A stretch of DNA of 64,000 nucleotides from Robertkochia solimangrovi (GCF_007279655.1 NZ_QKWN01000001.1:434001-498000); one strand, 5' to 3'. Shown: positions 20,267-30,266, counted from the stretch's first letter. Notes: generated by a model not told the origin, from the sequence alone. A program made the numbers and translations.

Positions 20267-23200
20267 ATGAGTACTTTAAAAACCGATCATATTAGCATAA
20301 TAAACAGCAAACTTGAACTGTTTTTGCGTAAATATTATACCAATGACCTTGTTAAAGGTATCATCCTTTTTATAGTAATTGGTCTCGTATATCTACTTTT
20401 TTCTATTGCAGTTGAATGGTTATTCTGGATGGATCCCATGTGGAGAACTTTGTGGTTCTGGCTTTTCGTTATGGTAGAAATATTATTATTTACCAGATTT
20501 ATCGTATTCCCTTTGTTATATATCTTCAAATTAAAAAAGGGATTGGATCACCAGGAAGCTTCTAAAATCATTGGAAAGCACTTTCCTGAAGTACAGGATA
20601 AACTACTCAATCTGTTACAATTAAAAGAACAAGATAAAAATTCAGAACTGGTACTGGCAAGTATTGCACAAAGGAGTGAACAACTAAAACCTATTCCCTT
20701 TCAATCCGCAATAACCTTTAAATCAAATATTAAATATTTAAAATACCTCATCATTCCTTCTACAATTTTATTATTGATATTACTTAGTGGGAGCTTGACA
20801 GGGTTTAGTATGGGCTATTCACGTATGATCCATCATAACATAGCTTATACACCACCAGCACCATTTGAATTTCTCCTGATCAACGATTCATTAACCGTTC
20901 TGGAAAATTCGGGGATCATCATCAAGACTCAAACGAAAGGAAAACTAATACCTGAAAACATTCAGATTGAATATGGAGGAGAAAAGTATTTTATGAATAA
21001 CCTTGGCGAAGGAAGATTTGAATATGACTTTGAAAACATCAAAGAAAATATTCCTTTTAAATTATCAGCAAACGATGTTTATAGTATTCCCTACGAAATT
21101 GAGGTAATAGAAGTTCCCAGAATGTTGAATTTAAGCATGGAACTCGACTATCCAACATATACAGGAAAGAAAAAAGAAATTTTAAATGGCACAGGTAACG
21201 CACAGGTACCTGAAGGCACGAAGATCAAATGGATCATTGATAGCAGGAATACAAAAAATATCAAACTATCCAGTAAAGATACCATACTCGTCTTTCAAAA
21301 GGAAACAGATCAATTTAAATTATACCATTCAGTATATAATAATTTTAATTATAATATAAGCAGTGCGAATGAAGAAGTTTCCAATTATGACAAACTTGAA
21401 TTTCGCATTGATGTAACCAAAGATAAATCTCCTGATATCAGTGTTATAAGTAAAAAAGACAGCACTTATAACCAGGAAGATATCTTTGTGGGAGAAATCA
21501 GTGATGATTATGGAATTTCAAAGCTAGAACTTGTATATTATCCTTCCGGATCTTCGGATAATTCCAATAAGATCAAAATTCCTATTAAAAAAGGAAACTA
21601 CGACAGGTTTATACGCACCTTTCCTGGGACAATAGCACTCCCCCCAGCCGTTCCTTATGAATTCTATTTTGAAGTAACTGATAATGATGGTTTACGCGGA
21701 GGCAAAAGTACAAGGAGTTCAATATTCACCTATAGAAGACTCAGTAAGTCAGAAAAGCAAGATCTACAACTACAAGAACAACAACAAACCATCGATAAAA
21801 TTGATCATTCCCTTGAAAAATTTGAAGAGCATCAAAAAGAATTAAATACTATCAATGATCAAAACAAAGAAAAGCAGGATCTGAACTATACCGACCGAAA
21901 GAATATTGAAAACTATCTGGAACGTCAACAGCAACAAGAACAAATGATGCAAAAATTTAATCAGGATCTAAAAAAGAATCTGGATGAGTTCAATAAAGAA
22001 AATCCTGAACAAAGAGAATTCAATGAATTATTAAAAGAAAGACTAGAGCGTGAAGCCCTCAAATTAAAACAAAATGAAGAATTGCTAAAAGAGCTTGAAA
22101 AATACAGTGATAAAATAAACAAGGACGAGTTAAGCAAAAAATTAGAAGAATTATCCAAGCAGCAACAAAATGATAAGCGTAGTTTGAAACAACTATTAGA
22201 ACTTACTAAACGCTACTATGTCTCAGCAAAAGCCGATAAGATTAAAAAAGACTTAAAGGATTTAGCTAAAGAACAGGAAGATCTTTCTCAATCCACGAAC
22301 AACAACAGCCAACAACAGGATAGTTTAAATACCAAATTCGATACTTTAAGTAAAGAAATGGAGCAATTACAAAAGGAAAATGACCAATTGCGTAAACCTA
22401 TGGAGCTGGGTATGGAAAAGAAAAATGCTGAGGAAATAAAACAGGATCAACAAAAAGCTCAAGAAGAGCTTCAAAAATTCGAGGAGAACAACAAAAACGA
22501 GGCAAAACAAAACGCTCAAAAAAATCAGAAAAACGCTGCACAAAAGATGCGAAAAATGTCACAAAAAATGGATCAAAGCATGTCCATGTCAGGAGCTCAA
22601 ATGCTCATGGAAGACACTGCTATGCTACGCCAAATACTGGACAATCTTGTTATTTATTCGTTTGAACAGGAAAGCATCATGGAAAAACTAAATGATTTTA
22701 ATCAAAAGAATCCAAATTTCCCAAAATATCTGAAAAAGCAAAACGACCTCAAAAGTATGTTCGAACATATCGATGATAGTCTCTTTGCGCTAAGTCTGAG
22801 AAAACCTGAACTCACAGAACAAATTAACACCAATATCACAGAGGTTTTTTATAATCTCGATAAAACTCTTGACAATTTTGCTAACAATAATATTTCTCAA
22901 GGAATCGCCAATCAACAATATGCCTTAACAGCTTCTAATGAACTCGCTGACTTTTTAAGTGAGGTTTTAGATAATTTACAACAAAGTATGAGTGGATCAT
23001 CAGGTGGTGGATCCCAGGATTTTCAATTACCGGACATTATACAATCACAACAAGAGCTCAACGAAAAAATGCAACAAGGCAGTAAACAAAATAAAGAAGG
23101 TGAACCACAACAACAAAATGGAGAAGAACAAGGTGAAGGTGAAGGGAAGCAAGAAACTAAATCAGGCCAGGGACAAAACGGTCAGGAACAAATGTCACAA

Positions 23201-23608
23201 GAGTTATTTGAAGTATATAAACAACAACAACAGTTAAGGAATGCTTTAGAAGAACAGCTACAGAATATGCAAGGTGAAGGAAATAAACAAAAAGCTGATG
23301 TGCTGATTAAAGAAATGGAACGCATTGAAAACTCATTATTAGAAAGAGGTTTCAACGAAAACACATTAAAGCGCATGCAACAACTCACCCATGAACTATT
23401 AAAATTAAAGAATGCCGCGCAGGAACAAGGTCAAGATAAAGAACGCGAAAGCAAGACAAATACCAAAAATTATACAAATACTTCCACAGATCAATCCCCT
23501 GAGCTTCAAGAATATTTAAAGGAGATTGAAATATTAAACAGACAAATATTACCTTTGCGCCAAAATTACAAAGAACGCGTACAGGAATACTTTAAAAAGA
23601 ATGATTGA
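20267..23608 (+). CDS. DUF4175-family large membrane protein
   Basis: 1113 residues. Hydrophobic segments at about 30-50, 58-80 and 155-180 are followed by a beta-rich domain (about 200-480) and then a very long glutamine/lysine/glutamate-rich coiled coil (about 500-1110) with low-complexity QQQ and EGEGKQ runs. Matches the Bacteroidota DUF4175 family, for which no biochemical role is established. It is transcribed with ybeY (8-bp overlap) and mnmG, an order I recall as common in Flavobacteriia. Glutamine and lysine content is far higher than in neighbouring proteins. The long coiled coil suggests a structural role in the envelope, which is inference. Confidence 0.85.
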   Translation: MSTLKTDHISIINSKLELFLRKYYTNDLVKGIILFIVIGLVYLLFSIAVEWLFWMDPMWRTLWFWLFVMVEILLFTRFIVFPLLYIFKLKKGLDHQEASKIIGKHFPEVQDKLLNLLQLKEQDKNSELVLASIAQRSEQLKPIPFQSAITFKSNIKYLKYLIIPSTILLLILLSGSLTGFSMGYSRMIHHNIAYTPPAPFEFLLINDSLTVLENSGIIIKTQTKGKLIPENIQIEYGGEKYFMNNLGEGRFEYDFENIKENIPFKLSANDVYSIPYEIEVIEVPRMLNLSMELDYPTYTGKKKEILNGTGNAQVPEGTKIKWIIDSRNTKNIKLSSKDTILVFQKETDQFKLYHSVYNNFNYNISSANEEVSNYDKLEFRIDVTKDKSPDISVISKKDSTYNQEDIFVGEISDDYGISKLELVYYPSGSSDNSNKIKIPIKKGNYDRFIRTFPGTIALPPAVPYEFYFEVTDNDGLRGGKSTRSSIFTYRRLSKSEKQDLQLQEQQQTIDKIDHSLEKFEEHQKELNTINDQNKEKQDLNYTDRKNIENYLERQQQQEQMMQKFNQDLKKNLDEFNKENPEQREFNELLKERLEREALKLKQNEELLKELEKYSDKINKDELSKKLEELSKQQQNDKRSLKQLLELTKRYYVSAKADKIKKDLKDLAKEQEDLSQSTNNNSQQQDSLNTKFDTLSKEMEQLQKENDQLRKPMELGMEKKNAEEIKQDQQKAQEELQKFEENNKNEAKQNAQKNQKNAAQKMRKMSQKMDQSMSMSGAQMLMEDTAMLRQILDNLVIYSFEQESIMEKLNDFNQKNPNFPKYLKKQNDLKSMFEHIDDSLFALSLRKPELTEQINTNITEVFYNLDKTLDNFANNNISQGIANQQYALTASNELADFLSEVLDNLQQSMSGSSGGGSQDFQLPDIIQSQQELNEKMQQGSKQNKEGEPQQQNGEEQGEGEGKQETKSGQGQNGQEQMSQELFEVYKQQQQLRNALEEQLQNMQGEGNKQKADVLIKEMERIENSLLERGFNENTLKRMQQLTHELLKLKNAAQEQGQDKERESKTNTKNYTNTSTDQSPELQEYLKEIEILNRQILPLRQNYKERVQEYFKKND

Positions 23609-24023
23609 ATTTAATTTTGAAATCGACTTTACTTTAAACAATCCGCTCACTCATAAAGAATGGATAGATAAAGTTATTCTTTCAGAAGAATGCCTAACAG
23701 GCGAAATCAATTATATCTTTTGTGATGATGAATATTTATATAACATCAACACAGAATTTCTCGACCATGACACCTATACCGATATTATCAGCTTCGATTA
23801 TACTGAAGGAAATATCATTAGTGGAGATATTTTTATATCGGTCGATCGTGTAAAAGAGAATGCACTAACCTACCAGACTTCCTTTGAAAATGAACTAAGA
23901 CGTGTAATGATACACGGCATATTACATTATTGTGGTTACAAGGATAAATCAACCGAAGAATCACAATTGATGCGCGAAAAAGAAGATGAAAAGCTTCTTT
24001 TGTTTCACGTGGAACAAAACTGA
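23601..24023 (+). CDS. ybeY: Endoribonuclease YbeY (rRNA maturation)
   Basis: 140 residues, normal length. YbeY is a zinc-dependent RNase acting in 16S rRNA 3' maturation and ribosome quality control. The motif is HGILHYCGYKDKS near 114-126. The first two metal-binding histidines are present, but the position of the third histidine (H-x3-H-x5-H in E. coli) is aspartate; I recall the GYKDK form as usual in Bacteroidota. The ATG lies inside the last codons of the DUF4175 gene, implying translational coupling. The last codons (FHVEQN) overlap a parS-like site at 24001-24016. Confidence 0.93.
   Translation: MIEFNFEIDFTLNNPLTHKEWIDKVILSEECLTGEINYIFCDDEYLYNINTEFLDHDTYTDIISFDYTEGNIISGDIFISVDRVKENALTYQTSFENELRRVMIHGILHYCGYKDKSTEESQLMREKEDEKLLLFHVEQN
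24001..24016. promoter_or_regulatory. parS-like ParB-binding site 1 (in ybeY 3' end)
   Basis: TGTTTCACGTGGAACA. It fits the widely conserved bacterial parS pattern TGTTNCACGTGNAACA at every fixed position. It overlaps ybeY codons for FHVEQ. Known: ParB loads at parS near the replication origin. A second site lies 1.9 kb to the right and the candidate oriC about 10 kb to the right. No parA or parB in the window. Confidence 0.75.
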
Positions 24024-24043
24024 AATCCCATAAAACATAATTT

Positions 24044-25915
24044 ATGTTTAACGAAGTATATGACGTTATCGTAGTTGGAGCTGGTCATGCCGGTTCTGAG
24101 GCTGCCGCCGCTGCTGCAAACATGGGCAGTAAAACATTATTGGTAACAATGAATCTTCAAACCATCGGACAAATGTCCTGCAACCCTGCCATGGGAGGAA
24201 TTGCAAAAGGTCAAATCGTAAGAGAAATTGATGCCTTAGGTGGTTACTCCGGAATCGTTACTGATAAAACCGCCATACAATTTAAGATGCTTAATAAGTC
24301 CAAAGGACCCGCTATGTGGTCTCCCCGAGCACAAAGTGACCGAATGCGTTTTGCAGAAGAATGGCGTTTAATGCTGGAGAGAACTCCCAATCTTGATTTC
24401 TACCAGGAAATGGTCGCTGGATTAATAATAGAAAACGAACAAATAAAAGGTATACGAACCTCTCTGGGAATAGAGATACGATCAAAAACGGTTGTATTAA
24501 CGAATGGAACATTCTTAAATGGATTAATCCATATAGGAACGAAACAATTAGGTGGTGGACGGGCAGGAGAAAAAGCTGCAACCGGTATTACTGAAGATCT
24601 AATAAAACATGGTTTTGAAGCTGGTAGAATGAAAACCGGAACTCCTCCCAGAGTTGATGGGCGTTCACTCGATTATTCTAAAATGACAGAACAACCTGGA
24701 GATGAAATACCAGAGAAATTTTCTTATTCCGATCAAACAAAACCGCTGGCAATTCAGAAAAGTTGTCATATGACCTATACTAGTGAATTGGTACATGATC
24801 TTCTTCGATCCGGCTTTGATCGATCACCGATGTTCAACGGACAAATACAGAGTACGGGGCCTCGTTACTGTCCTTCAATCGAAGATAAAATAAATCGATT
24901 TGCAGACAAAGATCGCCATCAATTATTCGTAGAGCCAGAAGGATGGGATACCGTAGAAGTATATGTAAATGGATTTTCAACCTCACTTCCGGAAGATATA
25001 CAATTCAAGGCCTTAAGGAGTGTTGAAGGATTTGAAAATGTTAAGTTCTTTAGACCAGGCTATGCTATAGAATACGACTACTTCCCTCCTACTCAGTTAC
25101 AGCATACATTAGAAACCAAACTGATCCAAGGGTTATATTTTGCAGGTCAAATAAATGGCACTACAGGATATGAAGAAGCCGCATCACAAGGACTCATGGC
25201 TGGAATTAATGCAAGTCTTAAAGTTCAGGAAAAAGGACCTTTTATTCTTAAAAGAAATGAAGCATATATAGGAGTACTCGTAGATGATCTTATCACTAAA
25301 GGCACCGAAGAACCTTACCGAATGTTTACATCCCGGGCAGAATATCGCACACTTTTACGACAGGATAATGCTGATATACGATTAACACCAAGATCATATG
25401 AACTAGGATTAGCGTCAGAGGATAGAATGAATCGTATGGAAGAAAAACAAAAAGCATCGAATGCATTCATTGAATTCTTTAAAGAAAGTAGTGTTAAACC
25501 AGAAGATATAAATCCAATATTAGCAGAACTGGGATCTTCACCTATGAAACAATCTGATAAAATGTTCAAAGTATTTAGCCGACCTAAGGTAACTTTAGAA
25601 CATATGAAACAATTAAATGAAGTTACAGCATACATTACCCAAAACAATCTGGATACCGAAGTTTTAGAACAAACGGAAATTCAAGTTAAGTATTCAGGTT
25701 ACATTGCGAAAGAAAAAAATAACGCTGATAAATTAAACAGACTTGAAGATATAAGAATCCCAAACAATTTTGACTATTCCAAACTTAAATCATTATCGTT
25801 TGAGGCAAGAGAGAAATTAAATAAAATAAAACCCACAACACTTTCCCAAGCTTCCAGAATAAGCGGCGTATCCCCGAGTGATATTTCAGTCATGCTAGTT
25901 TACATGGGTAGATAA
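24044..25915 (+). CDS. mnmG: tRNA uridine-34 5-carboxymethylaminomethyl modification enzyme MnmG (GidA)
   Basis: 623 residues, full length. FAD-dependent enzyme that works with MnmE to modify U34 of tRNAs reading split codon boxes. The FAD-binding GAGHAGSE is at 12-19; the family signatures CNPAMGG (46-52), [11 protein letters not shown] and [10 protein letters not shown] (about 195-205) follow, with the C-terminal helical GidA-associated domain from about 400. Third gene after DUF4175 and ybeY, 20 bp after ybeY. mnmG is one of the genes classically found near replication origins, in keeping with the flanking parS-like sites. Confidence 0.97.
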   Translation: MFNEVYDVIVVGAGHAGSEAAAAAANMGSKTLLVTMNLQTIGQMSCNPAMGGIAKGQIVREIDALGGYSGIVTDKTAIQFKMLNKSKGPAMWSPRAQSDRMRFAEEWRLMLERTPNLDFYQEMVAGLIIENEQIKGIRTSLGIEIRSKTVVLTNGTFLNGLIHIGTKQLGGGRAGEKAATGITEDLIKHGFEAGRMKTGTPPRVDGRSLDYSKMTEQPGDEIPEKFSYSDQTKPLAIQKSCHMTYTSELVHDLLRSGFDRSPMFNGQIQSTGPRYCPSIEDKINRFADKDRHQLFVEPEGWDTVEVYVNGFSTSLPEDIQFKALRSVEGFENVKFFRPGYAIEYDYFPPTQLQHTLETKLIQGLYFAGQINGTTGYEEAASQGLMAGINASLKVQEKGPFILKRNEAYIGVLVDDLITKGTEEPYRMFTSRAEYRTLLRQDNADIRLTPRSYELGLASEDRMNRMEEKQKASNAFIEFFKESSVKPEDINPILAELGSSPMKQSDKMFKVFSRPKVTLEHMKQLNEVTAYITQNNLDTEVLEQTEIQVKYSGYIAKEKNNADKLNRLEDIRIPNNFDYSKLKSLSFEAREKLNKIKPTTLSQASRISGVSPSDISVMLVYMGR

Positions 25916-25933
25916 ACCAAAAAAAAGATTTAT

Positions 25934-25969
25934 AAAAATAAAGGGTTCCACGTGGAACCCTTTATTTTT
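25934..25969. promoter_or_regulatory. parS-like site 2 in a 36-bp perfect palindrome, also the mnmG terminator hairpin
   Basis: Bases 25934-25969 form a perfect 36-bp palindrome centred on CAC|GTG. The core GTTCCACGTGGAAC (25945-25958) matches parS, though the outermost bases are G/C instead of T/A. It starts 19 bp after the mnmG stop and its right arm ends in a T-rich run (TTTATTTTTT), so the RNA can also act as a terminator. Confidence 0.65.
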
Positions 25970-26017
25970 TATCCATACTTTTAAGCCATCAATACGACTA
26001 AAATAATATACGAGTAA

Positions 26018-26857
26018 ATGAATTGTAAAGACTATCTGGTAAGTAATGAATCCTTTGAATTGATTCCAAATACAGAACATGGATATCTAATAACTACACC
26101 ACAACCCGAACCAAACGAACTACCAAAATATTATGACAGTCCACAATATATATCTCATACAGATTCATACAAAACTTTCACTGAAAAACTATATGGCATT
26201 GTTAAGCAATACAATCTTAAACACAAAAAAAATATAATAGAAAAATATCATCCAACAGCGAAATCAATTTTAGATATAGGTTGTGGTACAGGAGAATTTA
26301 TTTTTCATTGCCAGGAAAATTATGAGGTTTTTGGTACAGAACCAAATCTAAAAGCACAAGCAATAGGATTAAATAAAAAACTAAAAATATACAATACCAT
26401 AGAACAATTACCCGAAAGAAAATATTCCGTAATAACCTTATGGCATGTATTGGAACATATTCCTAATCTTCAGGAAACCATTCAAAAAATAAAATTATTA
26501 CTAGAACCTGATGGAATAGTTATAATTGCAGTGCCCAACCATAGATCCTATGATGCCCAATATTACGGTTCCACCTGGGCAGCTTATGATGTTCCACGGC
26601 ATCTTTGGCATTTTGACAAATCCAGCATCACCTCACTTTTACAAAGCTTTGAATTAAATGTAGTAAAAATCTTACCAATGATATTTGATGCATTCTACGT
26701 TTCCCTCCTATCTGAAAAAAATAAGAACGGTAAAAACAATTTTTTGAAAGCGATGTTAACCGGATTAACTTCTAACATTAAAGCATTACAAAATCATGAG
26801 TACAGTTCTCTAATTTACGTAGTTCATAAACAAAAAAAAGCAAATAAGAGCGTTTAA
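26018..26857 (+). CDS. Class I SAM-dependent methyltransferase (Methyltransf_23 type)
   Basis: 279 residues. The SAM-binding motif I is ILDIGCGTGEF (about 84-94) and the post-II/III region includes LWHVLEHI (about 144-151). The N-terminal part (about 1-60) carries only one conserved-looking cysteine, so a C-terminal-type zinc cluster is not evident. Substrate unknown; relatives act on glycans, lipids or small molecules. It follows mnmG after the palindrome, so it may have its own transcript. Start chosen at ATG 26018. Confidence 0.85.
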   Translation: MNCKDYLVSNESFELIPNTEHGYLITTPQPEPNELPKYYDSPQYISHTDSYKTFTEKLYGIVKQYNLKHKKNIIEKYHPTAKSILDIGCGTGEFIFHCQENYEVFGTEPNLKAQAIGLNKKLKIYNTIEQLPERKYSVITLWHVLEHIPNLQETIQKIKLLLEPDGIVIIAVPNHRSYDAQYYGSTWAAYDVPRHLWHFDKSSITSLLQSFELNVVKILPMIFDAFYVSLLSEKNKNGKNNFLKAMLTGLTSNIKALQNHEYSSLIYVVHKQKKANKSV

Positions 26858-27027
26858 GGCATTACATAAGTTTAAAACAAGGTAACACTATAAATAAAAT
26901 CAAAACCCTCTTAAAACTTCTTAAAATAACCCATTTATAATAAACTTAAACTATAAAACGATACTTAATAATAATAAATATCTATAATATTAAAAAAGCT
27001 AAAAATACCAGCTAATAATAACTTTTA

Positions 27028-27035
27028 TATTTTTG
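27028..27035 (+). promoter_or_regulatory. TAnnTTTG promoter element for the Skp-like lipoprotein gene
   Basis: TATTTTTG, a perfect -7 match, 19 bp before the ATG at 27055. The gap 26858-27054 is otherwise very AT-rich and shows no ORF. Confidence 0.6.
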
Positions 27036-27054
27036 ACAAACTAAAAATCCTAAC

Positions 27055-27564
27055 ATGAAAAAACTAAGTTTACTTTTCTCAGCTACCCTACTTTTTATAG
27101 CATGTGAAAAAAATAAAATTGCCTACGTAGATAATTCCAGATTGATCAATGAGTATCAGGAAAAGGTAGATCTTGAAGCTGAATACAATGTAAAAATTCA
27201 AAAGTTCAGCCAAAAAGCAGATAGCATTGGAAGAATCTTACAACAAGAAGCTAAAGAATTCGAAAATCAGGTAAAAAACCTTTCGCAATCAACAGCTCAA
27301 CAAAAATACAATGAGATTCTTCAAAAGAGACAACAAGTAAGTCAACAATTCCAAAACGAAGAGAATCAATTAACTCAACAATCCCAACAACAAATTGATT
27401 CCCTAATCAAGAAAGTTAAAGCGTATGTAAAGACTTATGGAAAAGAAAATGGCTACACCTATATTCTGGGCGCTAATGACGCTGGTAGTGTTTTATATGG
27501 TGAAGAAAGTCAGGACATCACCAATACAATTCTCAAAAAACTAAATGACGATTATAAAAAATAA
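27055..27564 (+). CDS. OmpH/Skp-family lipoprotein chaperone
   Basis: 169 residues. A lipoprotein signal peptide with lipobox FIAC places the modified cysteine at about 20. After this comes IAYVDNSRLINEYQ, typical of the Skp/OmpH start, then a long glutamine-rich alpha-helical arm (about 45-120) and a C-terminal strand YTYILGANDAGSVLYG, again Skp-like. Known role: periplasmic holdase for unfolded outer-membrane proteins; the lipidated form is common in Bacteroidota. Monocistronic, with promoter and terminator. Confidence 0.87.
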   Translation: MKKLSLLFSATLLFIACEKNKIAYVDNSRLINEYQEKVDLEAEYNVKIQKFSQKADSIGRILQQEAKEFENQVKNLSQSTAQQKYNEILQKRQQVSQQFQNEENQLTQQSQQQIDSLIKKVKAYVKTYGKENGYTYILGANDAGSVLYGEESQDITNTILKKLNDDYKK

Positions 27565-27584
27565 AAAATCTTCATAAAAACTTA

Positions 27585-27613
27585 AAAGGCTCTTAATCAA
27601 GAGCCTTTTTTTG
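27585..27613 (+). terminator. Terminator of the Skp-like gene
   Basis: AAAGGCTCTT (27585-27594) pairs with AAGAGCCTTT (27599-27608), loop AATC, followed by a T run. Confidence 0.9.
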
Positions 27614-27638
27614 TACATTTCAATAATGCTATATTACT

Positions 27639-29138
27639 ATGAAGATAATCAAGTACCTCATCATCACTTTTGTATCCATTCTTATCCTTATTGCAATTAG
27701 CATTCCTCTCCTTAATAACTTTCTGGTCAATACAATTGAAAACCAACTTATAAAAGCAAATTCCAAAAACCTTACCATAACACCCGGTGCTATAGAAATC
27801 GATATTCTAAAAAGAAATATCAAATTAAAGAATACTAAAATCAACTATGTAACAGTAACAGAAAATGGGAATGTCATACTTCCAGAAATACACATATACG
27901 GTATACAGCCCAACTCCTACAAAAAGCCAGATTCCATTACTATAGATTCACTAACCATTGTGAAAGCTTTATACAGCCAGAAAAAACAGGATTCTATAAA
28001 CATAGATACAAAAACAAAAAAATCTACCCTACCCTATATTGCTATAAATTCTTTAAAAATTATCAAAGCTAAACATATCGTTCAGGACAAAAATTCAGAT
28101 ACAACCCTACATACGAAATCATTAAATCTAACCATTTCCAAGTTAAACTATAATACAAATAGTAAGGAAAAGATAGCTATAGACAGCTATAGTTATGATA
28201 TTGATTCAATCCACACACCTCTTGATGATTTTGAAAAACTATATATTGAAAATATTAAAGGAGATTCTACAACGATGAAAATCACTAATCTTCAAATCAG
28301 ACCTACTTATTCAAAAGAAGAGATGTCAGCCTTATTAAAGAAAGAGAAAGATTGGATAGATCTTAAGGTAAGATCATTAGTAATACATAACCAAAAGTTA
28401 AATTTTAAGGATGAAACTATTCAAATTAAGGCTGATTCGATCGAAATAGATAACGCTAAATTAAGCGTCTACAGAGATAAACAGATCGCTGATGATCACA
28501 GCTATAAACCATTATACAGTAAAAAATTAAGAGAATTAAATTTTCCTATTTTAATACCAAAAATAAAACTGAATAATGGCAGCATTGAATATGAAGAACG
28601 TATTCAAAATAACGGAAAACCTGGAATGATAACATTTACTGAACTAAAAGGTACTATTTATGATATAAATAACACAGGTATAAATAATAACACCACCATT
28701 GACCTCACTACAAAATTTATGGGTCACGCTCCCTTCACCTTTCATTGGAATTTCAATATAGCTGATAAAACAGATTATTTCAAGATGAAAGGAGAATTAC
28801 ATAACCTAACGGCTGCTAGTATCAATCAATTTACATTGCCCAATCTTAACGTACAATGCACAGGACATATTGATCATGTTTATTTTGACATATCCGCTAA
28901 CGATTACAAAGCCCAGGGAAAATATCTTATGGACTATAAAAACTTTAAAATTGAAATCGAGAAAAAAAATGAAAATCAGATCAATAAATTCCTAAGTAAT
29001 ATTGCTAATATCTTTATTAAAACGAATAAAGACAATCTAAAAGAAGTGCATATAGATGTGAAAAGAGATCCTGAAAAATCGTTTTTCAATTTCTTATGGT
29101 TATGTGTTAAACAAGGAACGCTACATAGCGTGACCTAA
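27639..29138 (+). CDS. AsmA/DUF748-like membrane-anchored protein
   Basis: 499 residues. One N-terminal transmembrane helix (about 5-30) is followed by a long beta-rich region with repeating short strands (ITIDSLTIVKA, LKLNNGSIEYEE-type) reminiscent of AsmA/TamB/DUF748 proteins, which bridge the envelope and move lipids. I cannot assign the family firmly from sequence alone. It stands alone on the plus strand and converges on the minus-strand genes at 29141. Composition is AT-rich and lysine/asparagine-rich. Confidence 0.5.
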   Translation: MKIIKYLIITFVSILILIAISIPLLNNFLVNTIENQLIKANSKNLTITPGAIEIDILKRNIKLKNTKINYVTVTENGNVILPEIHIYGIQPNSYKKPDSITIDSLTIVKALYSQKKQDSINIDTKTKKSTLPYIAINSLKIIKAKHIVQDKNSDTTLHTKSLNLTISKLNYNTNSKEKIAIDSYSYDIDSIHTPLDDFEKLYIENIKGDSTTMKITNLQIRPTYSKEEMSALLKKEKDWIDLKVRSLVIHNQKLNFKDETIQIKADSIEIDNAKLSVYRDKQIADDHSYKPLYSKKLRELNFPILIPKIKLNNGSIEYEERIQNNGKPGMITFTELKGTIYDINNTGINNNTTIDLTTKFMGHAPFTFHWNFNIADKTDYFKMKGELHNLTAASINQFTLPNLNVQCTGHIDHVYFDISANDYKAQGKYLMDYKNFKIEIEKKNENQINKFLSNIANIFIKTNKDNLKEVHIDVKRDPEKSFFNFLWLCVKQGTLHSVT

Positions 29139-29140
29139 TA

Positions 29141-29560
29141 TTAAGATAAAAAATATAATCCGAGTATTTCAGGTATCAGATAGATCACTATATTTCTAGC
29201 ACCCTCATAATCCCTAGCTAATCGCTGGCCTGTTAATAAAATAATTAAGCAAAATAAAGCCCCCCACAAGCTTATTTCAATAAGAAAAGTACTATCATAT
29301 AATAAATAAGAGAAAAAGCCTGTAATAGTACTTAAACACACTATAATCTCCATAATCAATATCAATTGAAGAATCAAGGGCAAGTTATTCAATATCCAGC
29401 TACTTTTATACCTGGCACGTAACCACTCAAGCGTCGTTTCACGTTCGTTTACTTTTTCATAAGCTGAAAAACCAAAGGTTACCATATTCAGCAACAGGAT
29501 ACAAAAAATTGCATTCATATTCATTACAGTCCCATTAAAAATATCATTAACAGTATTCAT
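29141..29560 (-). CDS. Unrecognised four-helix membrane protein
   Basis: 139 residues with hydrophobic segments at about 15-32, 58-78, 80-98 and 103-120. A charged loop between the first two includes NERETTLEWLRARYKSS. I do not recognise the family. It lies 6 bp after the LysE-type exporter gene in the same orientation, so it is probably co-transcribed with it. Confidence 0.65.
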   Translation of the reverse strand: MNTVNDIFNGTVMNMNAIFCILLLNMVTFGFSAYEKVNERETTLEWLRARYKSSWILNNLPLILQLILIMEIIVCLSTITGFFSYLLYDSTFLIEISLWGALFCLIILLTGQRLARDYEGARNIVIYLIPEILGLYFLS

Positions 29561-29566
29561 ATATTC

Positions 29567-30250
29567 CTATTTTGTACTGATATCTTCAATAACATCCTTG
29601 ATCATTTCCTTTTCTTCAGGAAAGATTCCCTGAATCATTAAACCAATACCAAAAACAATTAAAACAAGACTAATAATACGTTTAATTCGAAAAATTCTAA
29701 AAGGTGTTAATCTACTTTTTAACTGCTTAGCCAACAATATTTTAATGCAATCTACTAAGATATAAGTAATGATTATAGCCGTAAGAAAAACAAATATTCT
29801 ATTCTTATCCATTTCCAGTTTAGGGCCGAATATAAAAATGATCCCTAACCAGAATCCCAAAACACCTACATTGATAAAATTCAGTAAAAAACCTTTAAGA
29901 AACAGATGTATATAATTATTTCTTTTAATGGTTTCTTCTACAGCATCATCGATATTTTTTTTATAATCCTTTTTACATTTAATAAAAGAAATGACACCAT
30001 AAGTAACCAGTAAAACACCTCCAAAAACGAATAAAGAAGGATCATCTTTTATTCTTTCAAGAATTCTATTGGTACTGTAATAGGCGATCAAAATGAAAAG
30101 TACATCACCTAAAACCACTCCCATATCAAAACTAAAGGCCGCACGAAATCCTTTCAAAGCACTGGTTTCCAGTAAAACAAAAAAAACCGGACCAATAGTA
30201 AAAGCAAGTAAAATTCCTAAAGGAATCGCCGATAAAATATCTTCAAACAT
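29567..30250 (-). CDS. LysE-family exporter
   Basis: 227 residues from the ATG at 30250; an in-frame TTG one codon upstream is unlikely. The motif GILLAFTIGPVFFVLLETS near the N-terminus is the LysE/RhtB signature, and about six hydrophobic helices are visible. Known family role: export of amino acids or small solutes across the inner membrane. Substrate unknown. Preceded by a perfect TATTTTTG promoter element and followed closely by a small membrane protein gene. Confidence 0.85.
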   Translation of the reverse strand: MFEDILSAIPLGILLAFTIGPVFFVLLETSALKGFRAAFSFDMGVVLGDVLFILIAYYSTNRILERIKDDPSLFVFGGVLLVTYGVISFIKCKKDYKKNIDDAVEETIKRNNYIHLFLKGFLLNFINVGVLGFWLGIIFIFGPKLEMDKNRIFVFLTAIIITYILVDCIKILLAKQLKSRLTPFRIFRIKRIISLVLIVFGIGLMIQGIFPEEKEMIKDVIEDISTK

Positions 30251-30266
30251 CAAGGGAAGTTTAGTT

